The notes beneath the pieces are model-generated. The model did not search any database, was not told the DNA's origin, and saw only the letters and a list, made by a program, of their open reading frames with translations. From the NCBI GenBank assembly GCA_964636325.1, contig CAZWRV010000064.1, positions 1 to 35,843 on the forward strand: a DNA stretch of 35,843 nt, read 5' to 3'. Source of the stretch: CAZWRV01 sp964636325. Its GTDB lineage: Bacteria; Verrucomicrobiota; Lentisphaeria; Victivallales; GWF2-50-93. Position numbers and translations under genes: made by a program. Below are positions 1 through 7,521 of the stretch, piece after piece; positions within the stretch are counted from its first letter, which is position 1, and each line of letters begins with the position of its first letter.

Positions 1-183
1 GCTACTTTAAGTTTCACACCGACAAAACTGCGGTCACCGCAGACGGGCACTCCTCCTGAAATTCGACAATCTTTGTCTCTATCTTTGTCGTCTTCCGGAA
101 AGTTGAGCCGAGCTGGTGCTCGGTGTTCCCAGGGAGGGTTGAAGCCGCCTTAAGGGCCGGCTTTACTGCTCTGCCCCCGCGGA
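1..183. other. Left-edge intergenic segment
   Basis: No convincing gene is visible. Read leftward, this stretch contains a leader-like segment also found upstream of the sugar epimerase at the right end of the window (79-114), then a purine-rich AGGAGGA at 51-57 and a near-palindrome CTGCGGT/ACCGCAG around one central base (29-43). A leftward gene may begin at or beyond the edge; a GTG at 17-15 opens a frame of only a few codons before the window ends, too little to call. The 131-136 and 155-160 region also contains small stems (CCGAGC/GCTCGG at 107-122). Confidence 0.4.
79..114 (-). repeat. Leader-type repeat, copy 1
   Basis: A 36-base segment matching 35674-35709 at 34 of 36 positions in the same orientation. 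It contains ATCTTTGTCGTCTTCCGG followed by a GTTGAGCCGAGCT half-hairpin. In the right copy the segment lies 48 bases upstream of the start of the epimerase gene, so this copy may likewise sit in the leader of a leftward gene lying outside the window. That neighbour is inferred. Confidence 0.6.
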
Positions 184-457
184 TATACTCCTTTAGACTG
201 AAAAATTTACATTTTGATTGCGGAGATTTCGGAAATTGCTCCGTATTTTGAGAGGCCGCCGATACCGGGGTATCGAAGGCGCTCGAAGGGTGCGGAGCAA
301 AACCGAAAGGCCGCAACCGCCTTGCGGCGGGCATCCTTGGGCCGTATTTTTCCGTTCCTTCCTCGGGCGACATTCATGTCGCCACTCGGTCGGAACGAAA
401 AAATCCAATCCCAAATCTTGCTAGTCAAAATGTGAATTTTCACGCTAAATGAGTATA
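184..457. mobile_element. MITE-like element with ~33-bp terminal inverted repeats
   Basis: The left end (184-217, beginning TATACTCCTTTAG and ending ACATTTTGA) is repeated in inverted orientation at 425-457 (beginning TCAAAATGTGAA, ending AATGAGTATA), with about 28 of 33 positions matching. The 274-bp unit has no transposase and no convincing ORF. Its interior holds small palindromes such as GATACC/GGTATC and GCGACAT/ATGTCGC. Both outer ends read TATA, so a TA target duplication is possible but cannot be distinguished from the repeat itself. A much shorter relative with the same termini is at 33625-33677. Non-autonomous miniature transposon is the best fit; the mobilising transposase is not in the window. 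Confidence 0.6.
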
Positions 458-537
458 ACATGGAGGGACGCGCCTGCCGCGTACGCTGTTTTTTGAACGG
501 GTCATCGTATTTCTGACAGGGCGGTGAATTGCGGTGT

Positions 538-2037
538 TCAGCCGGTGTAGAGCGGGATGCTGACGTGGAAGCTGGAGCCGAAGCCGATTCGAGAGTCGAC
601 CCGGAAGGCGCCGCCGTATTTCTCGATCTTAGTCTTGCAGAAGAGCAGTTCGCGCTGCTGCTGGCGTTCGGCGGAATGGGGCGGAAGCTTCGCCTCGGGC
701 GAGAATTCGACGCCGTAGCCGTTGTTCCTGACCTCGATGGCGACCATTTTCCTTTCGATCTCCTTCTTGGTCTCCTCGTCGGTTATCTTCTCGTCGGCGA
801 TCCTGGCGCTGATTTCGAGAACGGCCTTCGCATGGTGCAGCTTGTTGATGGAGTCGATTGAATATTTGCAGAGAGCCAGCATGATGTGGCGGAAGAGGGC
901 GGGGTCGACGAGGAACTTGCCGTCCGCCTTTATGTCCTGCCGCAGTTCGATGTTGTTTTCGCCGACCGGATGCTCGCACATCTTGACGACGTCGTTCATG
1001 AGGGAGTTCACGGATACGACATTTTCCGTGCCCAGTTCGCCGATGAACTGCTGCTGGAGGGAGATTATCTCGATGACGTTCTGGAATTTCGCGCTTATGC
1101 CCTTGAGCTCAGTCTCGTGCTCGGCGGCGATCTTTCCGCACTGTTCGGCGATGTCGTTTATGGCCTTGATATACTTGAACGTCTTGGACGCCGGATCAGG
1201 CTCCTTCGCCTTGATGTCCTTCTCCATCGAGGGCAGAATCTCCTGCCTGAGGAAGTTGGAGAGCTCGATGATGGAGCTGACCTCCTTGAGGTGTTCGAGG
1301 GCGATCTTGAGGACGGTGAGGCCGTTGCCGATGTTGTGGATTATTCCGGTGGAAATCTGGAGCATTCCCTCCTCGTGCGCCTTTCCGATGTCCTCGGCGA
1401 GCTGTTCGTTCTCCCTGGCGTAGCTGATGATCTCGAATCCTGCCTGCGCGATTCGGAAGCATGTTTCGAAATCCTTTGCCTCCGCGGCGGTGAACGGCGG
1501 CTGGTCCTGGCCGCGCAGGATCATGATGAACGCCTTGTGTCCGTGGATTTTGAGGGGCGCCGCGATGGCCGAGGAGAACTGATCCCTCCTGTCTTCCGGC
1601 AGTGATTCGCCCAGCATGGTGTCGGCCATGACCTGCGGCGCGGAGCTCCAGAAGAAGTGCTTGCTTATCTTGGACTCGAACGAATAGGCGCCGGCTCCGT
1701 CGGGACTTTCCCAGTCGGAGCAGCGGCCGCTGCCCCTGAGCAGCTCGTAATGATGGCTTTTCTTGTCGTCGGTGAGCGCCCTAAATATGAGGCATCCGGA
1801 CGCCTTGAAGTCGTTTTGGAAGAGGGAGCAGAGCCTGGTGGTCCAGCGGTCTTCGAGGATGCTCCTGTTTTCGCTCTCGGAGACGAGCTCCCGGAGGTTG
1901 GAGAGCGCCCCCATTAGGAAGTCCTGTTCGTCCCTTCCCGCATCACCTGGCGCGCGGATCCGCCTGCGGGCCTTGATCAGCAGCCATATGAGCAGGATGT
2001 TGGCGGCGAGTGAAACGGCTATGGCAATGTGTTCCAT
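538..2037 (-). CDS. Degenerate sensor histidine kinase paralogue
   Basis: A 499-residue protein with an N-terminal membrane segment (about residues 4-22), a probable GAF-like region (about 60-200) and a kinase dimerisation helix with IIHNIGN, phosphoacceptor candidate H234. It is paralogous to the kinase at 30197-31771: both have EEGMLQ(I/V)S, IIHNIGN and FIGELGTEN/FVGELGTEN. The ATP-binding domain is damaged. The N-box, NLIKNSVEAM in the paralogue, is here ALCKYSIDSI, without either asparagine. The G1 motif DNGPG is NNGYG. The lid and G2 region has no GYGL motif. It may therefore be a pseudokinase that is phosphorylated in trans or acts as a partner of another kinase. No response regulator is adjacent. 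It follows the PqqD-like gene after 80 bp in the same direction, so cotranscription is possible. The kinase relationship is clear; loss of activity is inferred. Confidence 0.85.
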   Translation of the reverse strand: MEHIAIAVSLAANILLIWLLIKARRRIRAPGDAGRDEQDFLMGALSNLRELVSESENRSILEDRWTTRLCSLFQNDFKASGCLIFRALTDDKKSHHYELLRGSGRCSDWESPDGAGAYSFESKISKHFFWSSAPQVMADTMLGESLPEDRRDQFSSAIAAPLKIHGHKAFIMILRGQDQPPFTAAEAKDFETCFRIAQAGFEIISYARENEQLAEDIGKAHEEGMLQISTGIIHNIGNGLTVLKIALEHLKEVSSIIELSNFLRQEILPSMEKDIKAKEPDPASKTFKYIKAINDIAEQCGKIAAEHETELKGISAKFQNVIEIISLQQQFIGELGTENVVSVNSLMNDVVKMCEHPVGENNIELRQDIKADGKFLVDPALFRHIMLALCKYSIDSINKLHHAKAVLEISARIADEKITDEETKKEIERKMVAIEVRNNGYGVEFSPEAKLPPHSAERQQQRELLFCKTKIEKYGGAFRVDSRIGFGSSFHVSIPLYTG

Positions 2038-2045
2038 CGTCCTGC

Positions 2046-2075
2046 CTGATTCGGATTTCGGATTTTGTGTTTCGG
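2046..2075. repeat. Intergenic word repeat (GGATTT type)
   Basis: Between the kinase-like gene and the PqqD-like gene, a short run of near-repeated words (GATTCGGATTTCGGATTTTG) resembles the other AT-rich word repeats found in gaps of this window. No gene or hairpin is associated with it. Confidence 0.45.
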
Positions 2076-2117
2076 GCTAAGCCAGCCTCAGTTATCATAG
2101 CACGGCTAAGCGATTAC

Positions 2118-2618
2118 TCAAGGGGCCGGGCGGTCCCCTGAAACGACCTTGACGATGTTCTTGCTCATAAGCTGGCCTATGAATACTATCGTCGCCGCGC
2201 GCGCCCGATCCCGGTCGGTTCCGAATTCGGCGGCCAGGGCGTCGGCGATTTCCCGGATTTTGCGCCTGCCGTCTATCAGCTCGACCGTCCTCCTGCCCAT
2301 ATCGTCCAGTGCGATGCGGCGGCGCCTGAGAGCCGGGTTGCTGAAAAGCCGGCTTAGCCAGTTACCCTTCGGAGGAGGAGCGTTCGTCCAAGACAGGACA
2401 TATCCGTGCCGCGGATCCGTCTGCATCTCAACTCCGGGATGAAGGTGGACTATGCCTCTGAGCTGCTCCGTTATTCCGACCGCGTTCTGCGGCCTGGGCT
2501 TGCTGGTCTTCTTCTTGGGCATGGGCGATAATGCTTTCAACTTAAGCAGCCTGAACCATTTCCGTCGCGGCCGATAATGGCCGTGCACGGCAACTGCGAA
2601 GGAGAAGTGCCTTGTCAT
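2118..2618 (-). CDS. PqqD-like winged-helix protein
   Basis: Residues about 90-160 match the PqqD fold pattern: LDDMGRRTVELIDG, then IREIADALAAEFG and a terminal FIGQLMSKNIVKVV helix. PqqD-family proteins are small peptide-binding chaperones in RiPP maturation, but many stand-alone homologues have unknown partners. No radical SAM maturase or precursor peptide is visible nearby. The gene follows the ATPase gene after 9 bp, so it is very probably translated with the ABC genes and may be an adaptor of that system. The start is uncertain: 2618 keeps the tight spacing, but the first 32 residues look unlike the family, and ATG at 2522 (MPKKKTSKP) gives a more typical protein of 134 residues. Neither has a strong ribosome binding site. 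Confidence 0.75.
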   Translation of the reverse strand: MTRHFSFAVAVHGHYRPRRKWFRLLKLKALSPMPKKKTSKPRPQNAVGITEQLRGIVHLHPGVEMQTDPRHGYVLSWTNAPPPKGNWLSRLFSNPALRRRRIALDDMGRRTVELIDGRRKIREIADALAAEFGTDRDRARAATIVFIGQLMSKNIVKVVSGDRPAP

Positions 2619-2627
2619 CTGTGCGGC

Positions 2628-3398
2628 TCATCTTCCCTGGGTGTCCTTCTCCATGTTGTCGAGGGAGAAGTCCTTCTGGAGGCTGATTTTGTCGAGGCGG
2701 CCGTCCATTATCCAGCAGATACGGTTGGAGGATCGTAGCATCTTGGGGTCGTGGGTGGAGCAGATGACGGTTACGCCCTCCTCCCTGTTCAGCTCCTTGA
2801 GCAGGTCGATTATCTCCATGCCGGTGTTGGTGTCGAGGTTGCCGGTCGGTTCGTCGGCGAGTATGACGCTTGGGGTGTTGGCGAGAGCGCGCGCGACGGC
2901 GACGCGCTGCTGCTGTCCGCCGGAGAGTTCGAATGGCTTGTGGTGGAGGCGGTGGCCGAGGCCGACTCGCTCCAGTATCTTTATTCCCCTGGCGTCGGCC
3001 TCGTCTTTCGGAGTGCCTTGGAACACCATGGGGAGCGTGACGTTCTGCAGGGCGCTCATCACCTGGATCAGGTTGAAGGTCTGGAAGATGTAGCCGATGC
3101 GGTTGCAGCGGAACCAGGCCTGCTGGCTTTCGGACATGTCGAATACGGACTGCCCCTCGTAGAGCACCCTTCCCTCCGTCGGGACGTCGAGTGCGCCGAT
3201 CTGGTTGAAGAACGTGGACTTTCCGGAGCCGGAAGGGCCCATGATCGAGATGAACTCGCCCCTGAAGATGTCGAGGGTGATGCCCTTGAGGGCCCAGAGC
3301 CTCTCCTCGCCGGTGATGTAGAGCTTCTTGACGTTCTCGGTCCGGATGATCACATCTTCGCCGGAGGTACCGTCCTGCTGTGGGGGTGCTTCAATCAT
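2628..3398 (-). CDS. ABC transporter ATPase, LolD/MacB type (second copy)
   Basis: A complete 256-residue nucleotide-binding subunit: Walker A GPSGSGKST (54-62), Q-loop in IFQTFNLIQ, signature LSGGQQQ (158-164), Walker B VILADEP with catalytic E, and the switch histidine in STHD (H216). The pattern is that of ATPases that drive MacB/LolCDE/FtsX-type permeases, which transmit force to the periplasm rather than forming a classic pore. Its ATG overlaps the stop codon of the upstream ATPase by one base (3398), which implies translational coupling. It is a close paralogue of that gene, with a 47-base stretch identical in DNA. With two FtsX-type permeases in the same gene row, one ATPase per permease is plausible but not shown. 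Confidence 0.95.
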   Translation of the reverse strand: MIEAPPQQDGTSGEDVIIRTENVKKLYITGEERLWALKGITLDIFRGEFISIMGPSGSGKSTFFNQIGALDVPTEGRVLYEGQSVFDMSESQQAWFRCNRIGYIFQTFNLIQVMSALQNVTLPMVFQGTPKDEADARGIKILERVGLGHRLHHKPFELSGGQQQRVAVARALANTPSVILADEPTGNLDTNTGMEIIDLLKELNREEGVTVICSTHDPKMLRSSNRICWIMDGRLDKISLQKDFSLDNMEKDTQGR

Positions 3399-4174
3399 CA
3401 ATGGAACTCCTTGCTCTTGAAGTCTAGTTCCTCGGGGCGGGCGGCCTTGACGATGCGCCCGTCCTCGATCCAGAGTATCCGGTCGGAGGCCTGTAGCATC
3501 TTGAGGTCGTGCGTCGCGGATATGATAGTGACCTTCAGCTCCTTCTGGAGCTTGCAGAAGAGGTCTATTATCTCCTGCCCGGTGCTTTGGTCTAGGTTCG
3601 CGGTCGGCTCGTCCGCGAGGACGATGTCGGGGGAGTTCGCGAGAGCGCGCGCGACGGCGACGCGCTGCTGCTGTCCGCCGGAGAGCTCGGCCGGCTTGTG
3701 GAGTATCCGGTGGCCGAGGCCGACGGTCTTCAAAATCCTTATCGCCTTTTCGCGGGCCTCCTCCCCGCTCAGGCCTGCAAAGCTCATCGGCAGCATCACG
3801 TTCTCCAGGCAGGTCATGACCTGTATGAGGTTGAACGTCTGGAATACGTAGCCGATCTTGCGGCACCTGAGCCAGGCGAGCTCCTCGGTGTCCAGCTGGG
3901 CTATGTCCACCTGGTCTATGTAGACCTTGCCCGAGGTCGGTTTGACGAGCGCGCCGATGGCGTTGAAGAGCGTGGACTTCCCGGAACCGGAAGGCCCCAT
4001 GATCGAGAGGTATTCTCCCCGGAAGACGTCGAGCGTGGCTCCGCGCAGGGCGTGTGTCTTCTGCGCGCCCATGACATAGGTCTTGCGTATGTCGACGCCG
4101 CGGATGATCACGGGAGCGGGACCGTCCGAGGTCCTGCTGAACAATGCTTCGAATTTTGCCCTGTCCACCGGCAT
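3398..4174 (-). CDS. ABC transporter ATPase, LolD/MacB type (first copy)
   Basis: A 258-residue ATPase with Walker A GPSGSGKST (60-68), VFQTFNLIQ Q-loop, LSGGQQQ (164-170), Walker B DIVLADEP and switch H222. The start at 4174 (MPVDRAKFEAL) is preferred because AAAAAGG lies just upstream and because upstream codons translate a tandem DNA repeat rather than protein-like sequence. It is a duplicate of the following gene. It follows the short FtsX-type permease after a 192-bp gap filled with word repeats, so it may have its own promoter or be read through. The likely role is energising one of the FtsX/MacB-like permeases of this locus; the substrate is unknown. Confidence 0.95.
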   Translation of the reverse strand: MPVDRAKFEALFSRTSDGPAPVIIRGVDIRKTYVMGAQKTHALRGATLDVFRGEYLSIMGPSGSGKSTLFNAIGALVKPTSGKVYIDQVDIAQLDTEELAWLRCRKIGYVFQTFNLIQVMTCLENVMLPMSFAGLSGEEAREKAIRILKTVGLGHRILHKPAELSGGQQQRVAVARALANSPDIVLADEPTANLDQSTGQEIIDLFCKLQKELKVTIISATHDLKMLQASDRILWIEDGRIVKAARPEELDFKSKEFH

Positions 4175-4209
4175 GTTGCCTTTTTGAATTGGCTGCTTTT
4201 TTTGTTCGA

Positions 4210-4245
4210 CTGATCCGACGGATCCGGCTGATCCGACGGATTCGG
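4210..4245. repeat. 18-bp tandem repeat (two units)
   Basis: Two adjacent copies of CTGATCCGACGGATCCGG, the second with one change (T for C), in the gap upstream of the first ATPase gene. Related words (GTCCGATCGGTCTGACAAG) occur after tolB near 29206. Between this repeat and the permease gene the text continues with CATCCGGCATCTGCAATCTG-type words (4328-4366). Confidence 0.7.
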
Positions 4246-4327
4246 TGAACCGATTTTTCCACTGGGCTAGCGACGCCCTGCGCCCGTTTGAAACCTGAAA
4301 TTTACCGCCGTCCACGCCTTAACGTTC

Positions 4328-4366
4328 AGCATCCGGCATCTGCAATCTGCATCCGTTATCCGTCTT
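4328..4366. repeat. Intergenic word repeat (ATCCGGCATCTGC type)
   Basis: Short permuted words (ATCCGGCATCTGCAATCTGC, then ATCCGTTATCCG) abut the stop codon of the permease gene. This belongs to the same general class of low-complexity intergenic text seen at several other gaps. Confidence 0.45.
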
Positions 4367-5416
4367 TCATACGTTCGACCTCAGCGCCGTGGCCGGGACC
4401 ATGCTTGCCGCGACCCACGCCGGATAGAGGGCTGCGACAATCGAAAGCAGCACTCCTGAAATCACGCAGACCGCGCCGAAGCCGGCGACAGGCGCCAGCC
4501 TCAGGGAGCTGAGGACAAGTTCGGGGCCGTATGTGAAACAGTATACTGCGATCGAGAAGACGGCTCCTCCGGCCGCGCCCGCCAGGCCGCCTACGAGGCC
4601 CATCAGGGACGATTCGATCAGGAATATGCGGGTGATGAAGGATGACAGCGCTCCGAGGCATTTCATCGTGCCGATTTCGCGGAAGCGCTCCGTCACGGAC
4701 ATCAGCATAGCGTTCGAAATGCCGATCACCGTGACCAGGAGGGATATGACTCCGATCCATACGCTGCGGAACTTCTGCTGGCGTTCCGCGAGTGCCTTCT
4801 TGTCGAGCTCCTCCTTGGTGGGTTCGCGCGAGAGGAGGACGAGCCTTTCGGACGGGATGGAGTCTGGCGCCTCGCTCCTGACCTTGGTCGAGGCGACCAT
4901 GGCGTTCCTCGAGCGTTCGAGGAAGATGCTCCAGTCGAGATCGGGGACGGGTCCGTCGCCCATGACGAGTATGATGTCGGGCGCCGTCAGCAGGTCCTGC
5001 TGCGACGCGGCCTTCTTCAGTGCCAGCGTATCCCGTATCGGCCCGGGCGAATGCCTGTCCGAGACGTGCATCGCGCCGATCCCCGTTTTCTGCAGCTGTT
5101 CAAGAAGGCGCATCTCGACCTCCCCAAGTCTTCCGCCTCCGACGACCGCGAAGCTCTTTCCGGAAAGGCTCGGGAGATCCGCCTTCATGAAGTTGTTGAT
5201 TCTGGAGAGCTCCTCCCTTCGCTGATCCTCCTCCGCTACGGACTTCTTGATGATCTGTCCGGTGAGTATTGACATGAGGAATGCGATGCCGCAGACGACG
5301 CCGGTGATGGTGACGATGGAGCGGCCGAGGCGTATCCTGATGCCTTGCAGGACGACGTCCAATGCGACCTTGGCCGGTAGCTTTACTTGGTTCGGGATTG
5401 TGTCCTGCTGTTTCAT
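4367..5416 (-). CDS. MacB/FtsX-type ABC permease, short
   Basis: A 349-residue protein with the four-helix layout of MacB/FtsX permeases: TM1 about 33-55, a large extracytoplasmic domain 57-215, then TM2 (about 219-240), TM3 (about 266-293) and TM4 (about 309-335). The cytoplasmic coupling segment after TM2, RFREIGTMKCLGA, is typical of the FtsX family. The extracytoplasmic domain is unusual: SFAVVGGGRLGEVE followed by APDIILVMGDG reads like a Rossmann-type nucleotide fold rather than a MacB porter domain. The start at 5416 (MKQQDTIPN) lies 11 bp after the OPT-like gene. It is likely the membrane partner of one of the two ATPases immediately downstream. Confidence 0.88.
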   Translation of the reverse strand: MKQQDTIPNQVKLPAKVALDVVLQGIRIRLGRSIVTITGVVCGIAFLMSILTGQIIKKSVAEEDQRREELSRINNFMKADLPSLSGKSFAVVGGGRLGEVEMRLLEQLQKTGIGAMHVSDRHSPGPIRDTLALKKAASQQDLLTAPDIILVMGDGPVPDLDWSIFLERSRNAMVASTKVRSEAPDSIPSERLVLLSREPTKEELDKKALAERQQKFRSVWIGVISLLVTVIGISNAMLMSVTERFREIGTMKCLGALSSFITRIFLIESSLMGLVGGLAGAAGGAVFSIAVYCFTYGPELVLSSLRLAPVAGFGAVCVISGVLLSIVAALYPAWVAASMVPATALRSNV

Positions 5417-5427
5417 AAGTCCTTGAT

Positions 5428-7521
5428 TTAGAACGGGGCGCTCGACACGGCGTTCTTTATGAGGTTCATTGCTACAGTGGCCATCCCGATGAGTCCGACG
5501 CCGGTATAATAGCCCGCCAGCAGGGTCGGCGCCATGCGGAGGAAGTTCTCGGAACCGAATTTTTTCTGCAGGTAGTAGCGCCCGATCATGGCGCCGACGA
5601 TCTCCAGCATCATGGTGTGGGGCAGCTGGCCGAAGCCCCTTATCATGCCGTATATGAACATCACCGGCAGTCCGAACAGGCTGAATACGATGAACAGCGC
5701 GAGCGTGAATATCCCGCCGCCGGCGATGAACTTGGGGTGGAGGGCCCTGGCGAACTCGGTGTCGGCGAAGCTCCTGCCCGGCTGGCCGCCGTCCTCGCCC
5801 TCGGGGCGGAACGTCGCCGAGAAGAGGAGTGTGTCCTGCTTCGCTCGCAGCTCCCAGTTGAGCTGGGCGGCCGGATAGATGTCCGAGGGGACGGCGTTCG
5901 ACTTCCAGATGAAGGCCCAGAACATGAAGGAAAGCAGGAAGAGGCAGGGCACCGCGACCATGTCGGCCTTGATCAGCGACCTGAAGTTCACGCCGGTCAG
6001 CTCGTTTACCCGGAACGACTGGGCCGTGTAGCCGAAGTTGTCGATGGGGACAGGCGCCAGCCAGATGTCGATCGACTTCGTCCCCGAGAGTATGAACGAG
6101 CCTTCCCGGACGAACGGGATTTCGACGCTCTGGCCGGTCAGTCCGATCAGGCGCGCGTTGACGTATGATATGAACGGGTTGTATATGAAGGCGAAGACGA
6201 CGAGGAACCCCAGGATTCCGGGGACCAGGAGGTTGCAGACGTAGACCATCGCGCCGGCGGAAAGGACGTAGCCAACGAGTGCCATCCACATTGGGTAGTC
6301 GCCCCTGCCAAGGTTTGGCGTCTTCCACAGGCTGCCGGCCTCCGCCCTGGCGTGCTGCACGGCGTCCGTCGAAGCCTTGCGCGCCTCGCGGATTTTCCGG
6401 ACGATGTCCCGCGTGGTGCAGAATATGCTTATCAGCGCAATCGCGGCCGACGTCCCGAAGCCGAAGCTCATCCAGAAGTCGATGGAGTTGACGAAGCTGG
6501 TGTTGATCGTGTTCATGCCCGGCTGCCACTGCGCCAGGATTCCGCTGTGCTGGAGGAGGGGGTTGATGAAGGTCGTCATCATTATCGCTCCGAACGTGCC
6601 TACCTCCGCCCAGAACGGGAGGACCATTCCTATTATTATTATGCCGGGGTCGATGACCAGGCCGGTCGGCGACGAGGGCAGGAGGGACTCGGTCATCGTG
6701 GTAGTGTCGAGGAACGGCTGGGGTATGAGGAAGAAGGGCTTGTCGAGGAAGAGCCCGCTGATGGCGGGGACGCCCACCTGAATCATCCCGAACGTGATTC
6801 CCATTACCGAGCCGAGCGAGAAGATGCGCCATTTGCTGAAAACCTTCCTGCCCTGGGCGTCGCGTTTCTCCTCCTCCTTGGCGACTTCCTCATCCGGCTT
6901 GTTCGACTCGGAGAGGGCCATCGCGCCCTGCGCGCTTATCGGCGCCAGCGGGAACGGAAGCTGTTCGACGTCGCTGCAGAGGCGGAAGAAGAAATAGCCT
7001 ATGGTGTATTTCTGGACGAGCCCGACTATCGCGCAGAAGAGCAGCAGCGCCACCGGTATCAGCCAGTCCGAATGCAGCAGCAGGCGCTCGGCGATGGCGA
7101 GGCTGTCCGGCTTGGGCGCCCACCAGGAGGGGAATGCGTCGCGCATGCCCATGTCGCGTGCGGCGTCGGATGTGACGAGGTAGGCGCGGTAGATGATTCC
7201 GCCGAAGGGGCCGCCGGGGAAGAGTACGCTTCCCGCCATCATGACGCCGGCCGCGTGGAGGAGGACGACGAGGTTGCCCTTGCTCATCGTCTTCATCGCG
7301 CGCCGGGCGACCTCGCTGAAGAGTATGACGGTCACCCATGTGGCGGCGGCGCCTATGCCGCCGCCCGTCATGAGTCCCAGGTAGATCGAGCCGGGCATCA
7401 TGATGAAGCCGCAGAACATTATCCCTGCGATGGTCGTCCATCCGAATCCGTCTTCGTATGCCGTCGGGGTCTCGAGGAGGTTCCGGTACTGTTCGAGCTC
7501 CTTGTCTATCTTCCTAGCCAT
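5428..7521 (-). CDS. OPT-like multi-pass membrane protein
   Basis: About 697 residues with roughly a dozen hydrophobic helices. Segments such as GSIYLGLMTGGGIGAAATW and VEQLPFPLAPISAQG resemble oligopeptide-transporter (OPT)-like and DUF6785-type proteins common in Lentisphaerota and Planctomycetota; the family call is from pattern memory. The upstream membrane gene at 12775-15330 looks like a distant relative. The chosen ATG at 7521 overlaps the stop of the giant permease gene by 8 bp and has GGAAG upstream; a longer start at 7551 is possible but overlaps more. The protein could be a transporter or a structural part of the envelope complex encoded here. The substrate is unknown. Confidence 0.8.
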   Translation of the reverse strand: MARKIDKELEQYRNLLETPTAYEDGFGWTTIAGIMFCGFIMMPGSIYLGLMTGGGIGAAATWVTVILFSEVARRAMKTMSKGNLVVLLHAAGVMMAGSVLFPGGPFGGIIYRAYLVTSDAARDMGMRDAFPSWWAPKPDSLAIAERLLLHSDWLIPVALLLFCAIVGLVQKYTIGYFFFRLCSDVEQLPFPLAPISAQGAMALSESNKPDEEVAKEEEKRDAQGRKVFSKWRIFSLGSVMGITFGMIQVGVPAISGLFLDKPFFLIPQPFLDTTTMTESLLPSSPTGLVIDPGIIIIGMVLPFWAEVGTFGAIMMTTFINPLLQHSGILAQWQPGMNTINTSFVNSIDFWMSFGFGTSAAIALISIFCTTRDIVRKIREARKASTDAVQHARAEAGSLWKTPNLGRGDYPMWMALVGYVLSAGAMVYVCNLLVPGILGFLVVFAFIYNPFISYVNARLIGLTGQSVEIPFVREGSFILSGTKSIDIWLAPVPIDNFGYTAQSFRVNELTGVNFRSLIKADMVAVPCLFLLSFMFWAFIWKSNAVPSDIYPAAQLNWELRAKQDTLLFSATFRPEGEDGGQPGRSFADTEFARALHPKFIAGGGIFTLALFIVFSLFGLPVMFIYGMIRGFGQLPHTMMLEIVGAMIGRYYLQKKFGSENFLRMAPTLLAGYYTGVGLIGMATVAMNLIKNAVSSAPF

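Noticed and set aside
14..461. Several short open frames on both strands
   Set aside because: They run through the MITE-like element and the leader repeat, with no binding site or protein-like sequence; parts recur at 33640-33700 as repeat DNA.
468..497. ACGCG/CGCGT stem followed by six T residues as a terminator
   Set aside because: The T-run is six bases beyond the stem and on the wrong strand for the only nearby gene.
2118..2618. PqqD-like gene as part of a RiPP biosynthesis cluster
   Set aside because: No precursor peptide, radical SAM maturase or dedicated peptide exporter is visible; the only radical SAM gene in the window is lipA, a housekeeping enzyme.
3399..4262. Long frame continuing upstream of the second ATPase (to 4262)
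   Set aside because: It is the out-of-frame shadow of the first ATPase gene; the real start is the ATG overlapping at 3398.
5417..6832. Long arginine/proline-rich frame upstream of the short permease
   Set aside because: It overlaps the OPT-like gene in another frame and has biased composition; the permease starts at 5416.
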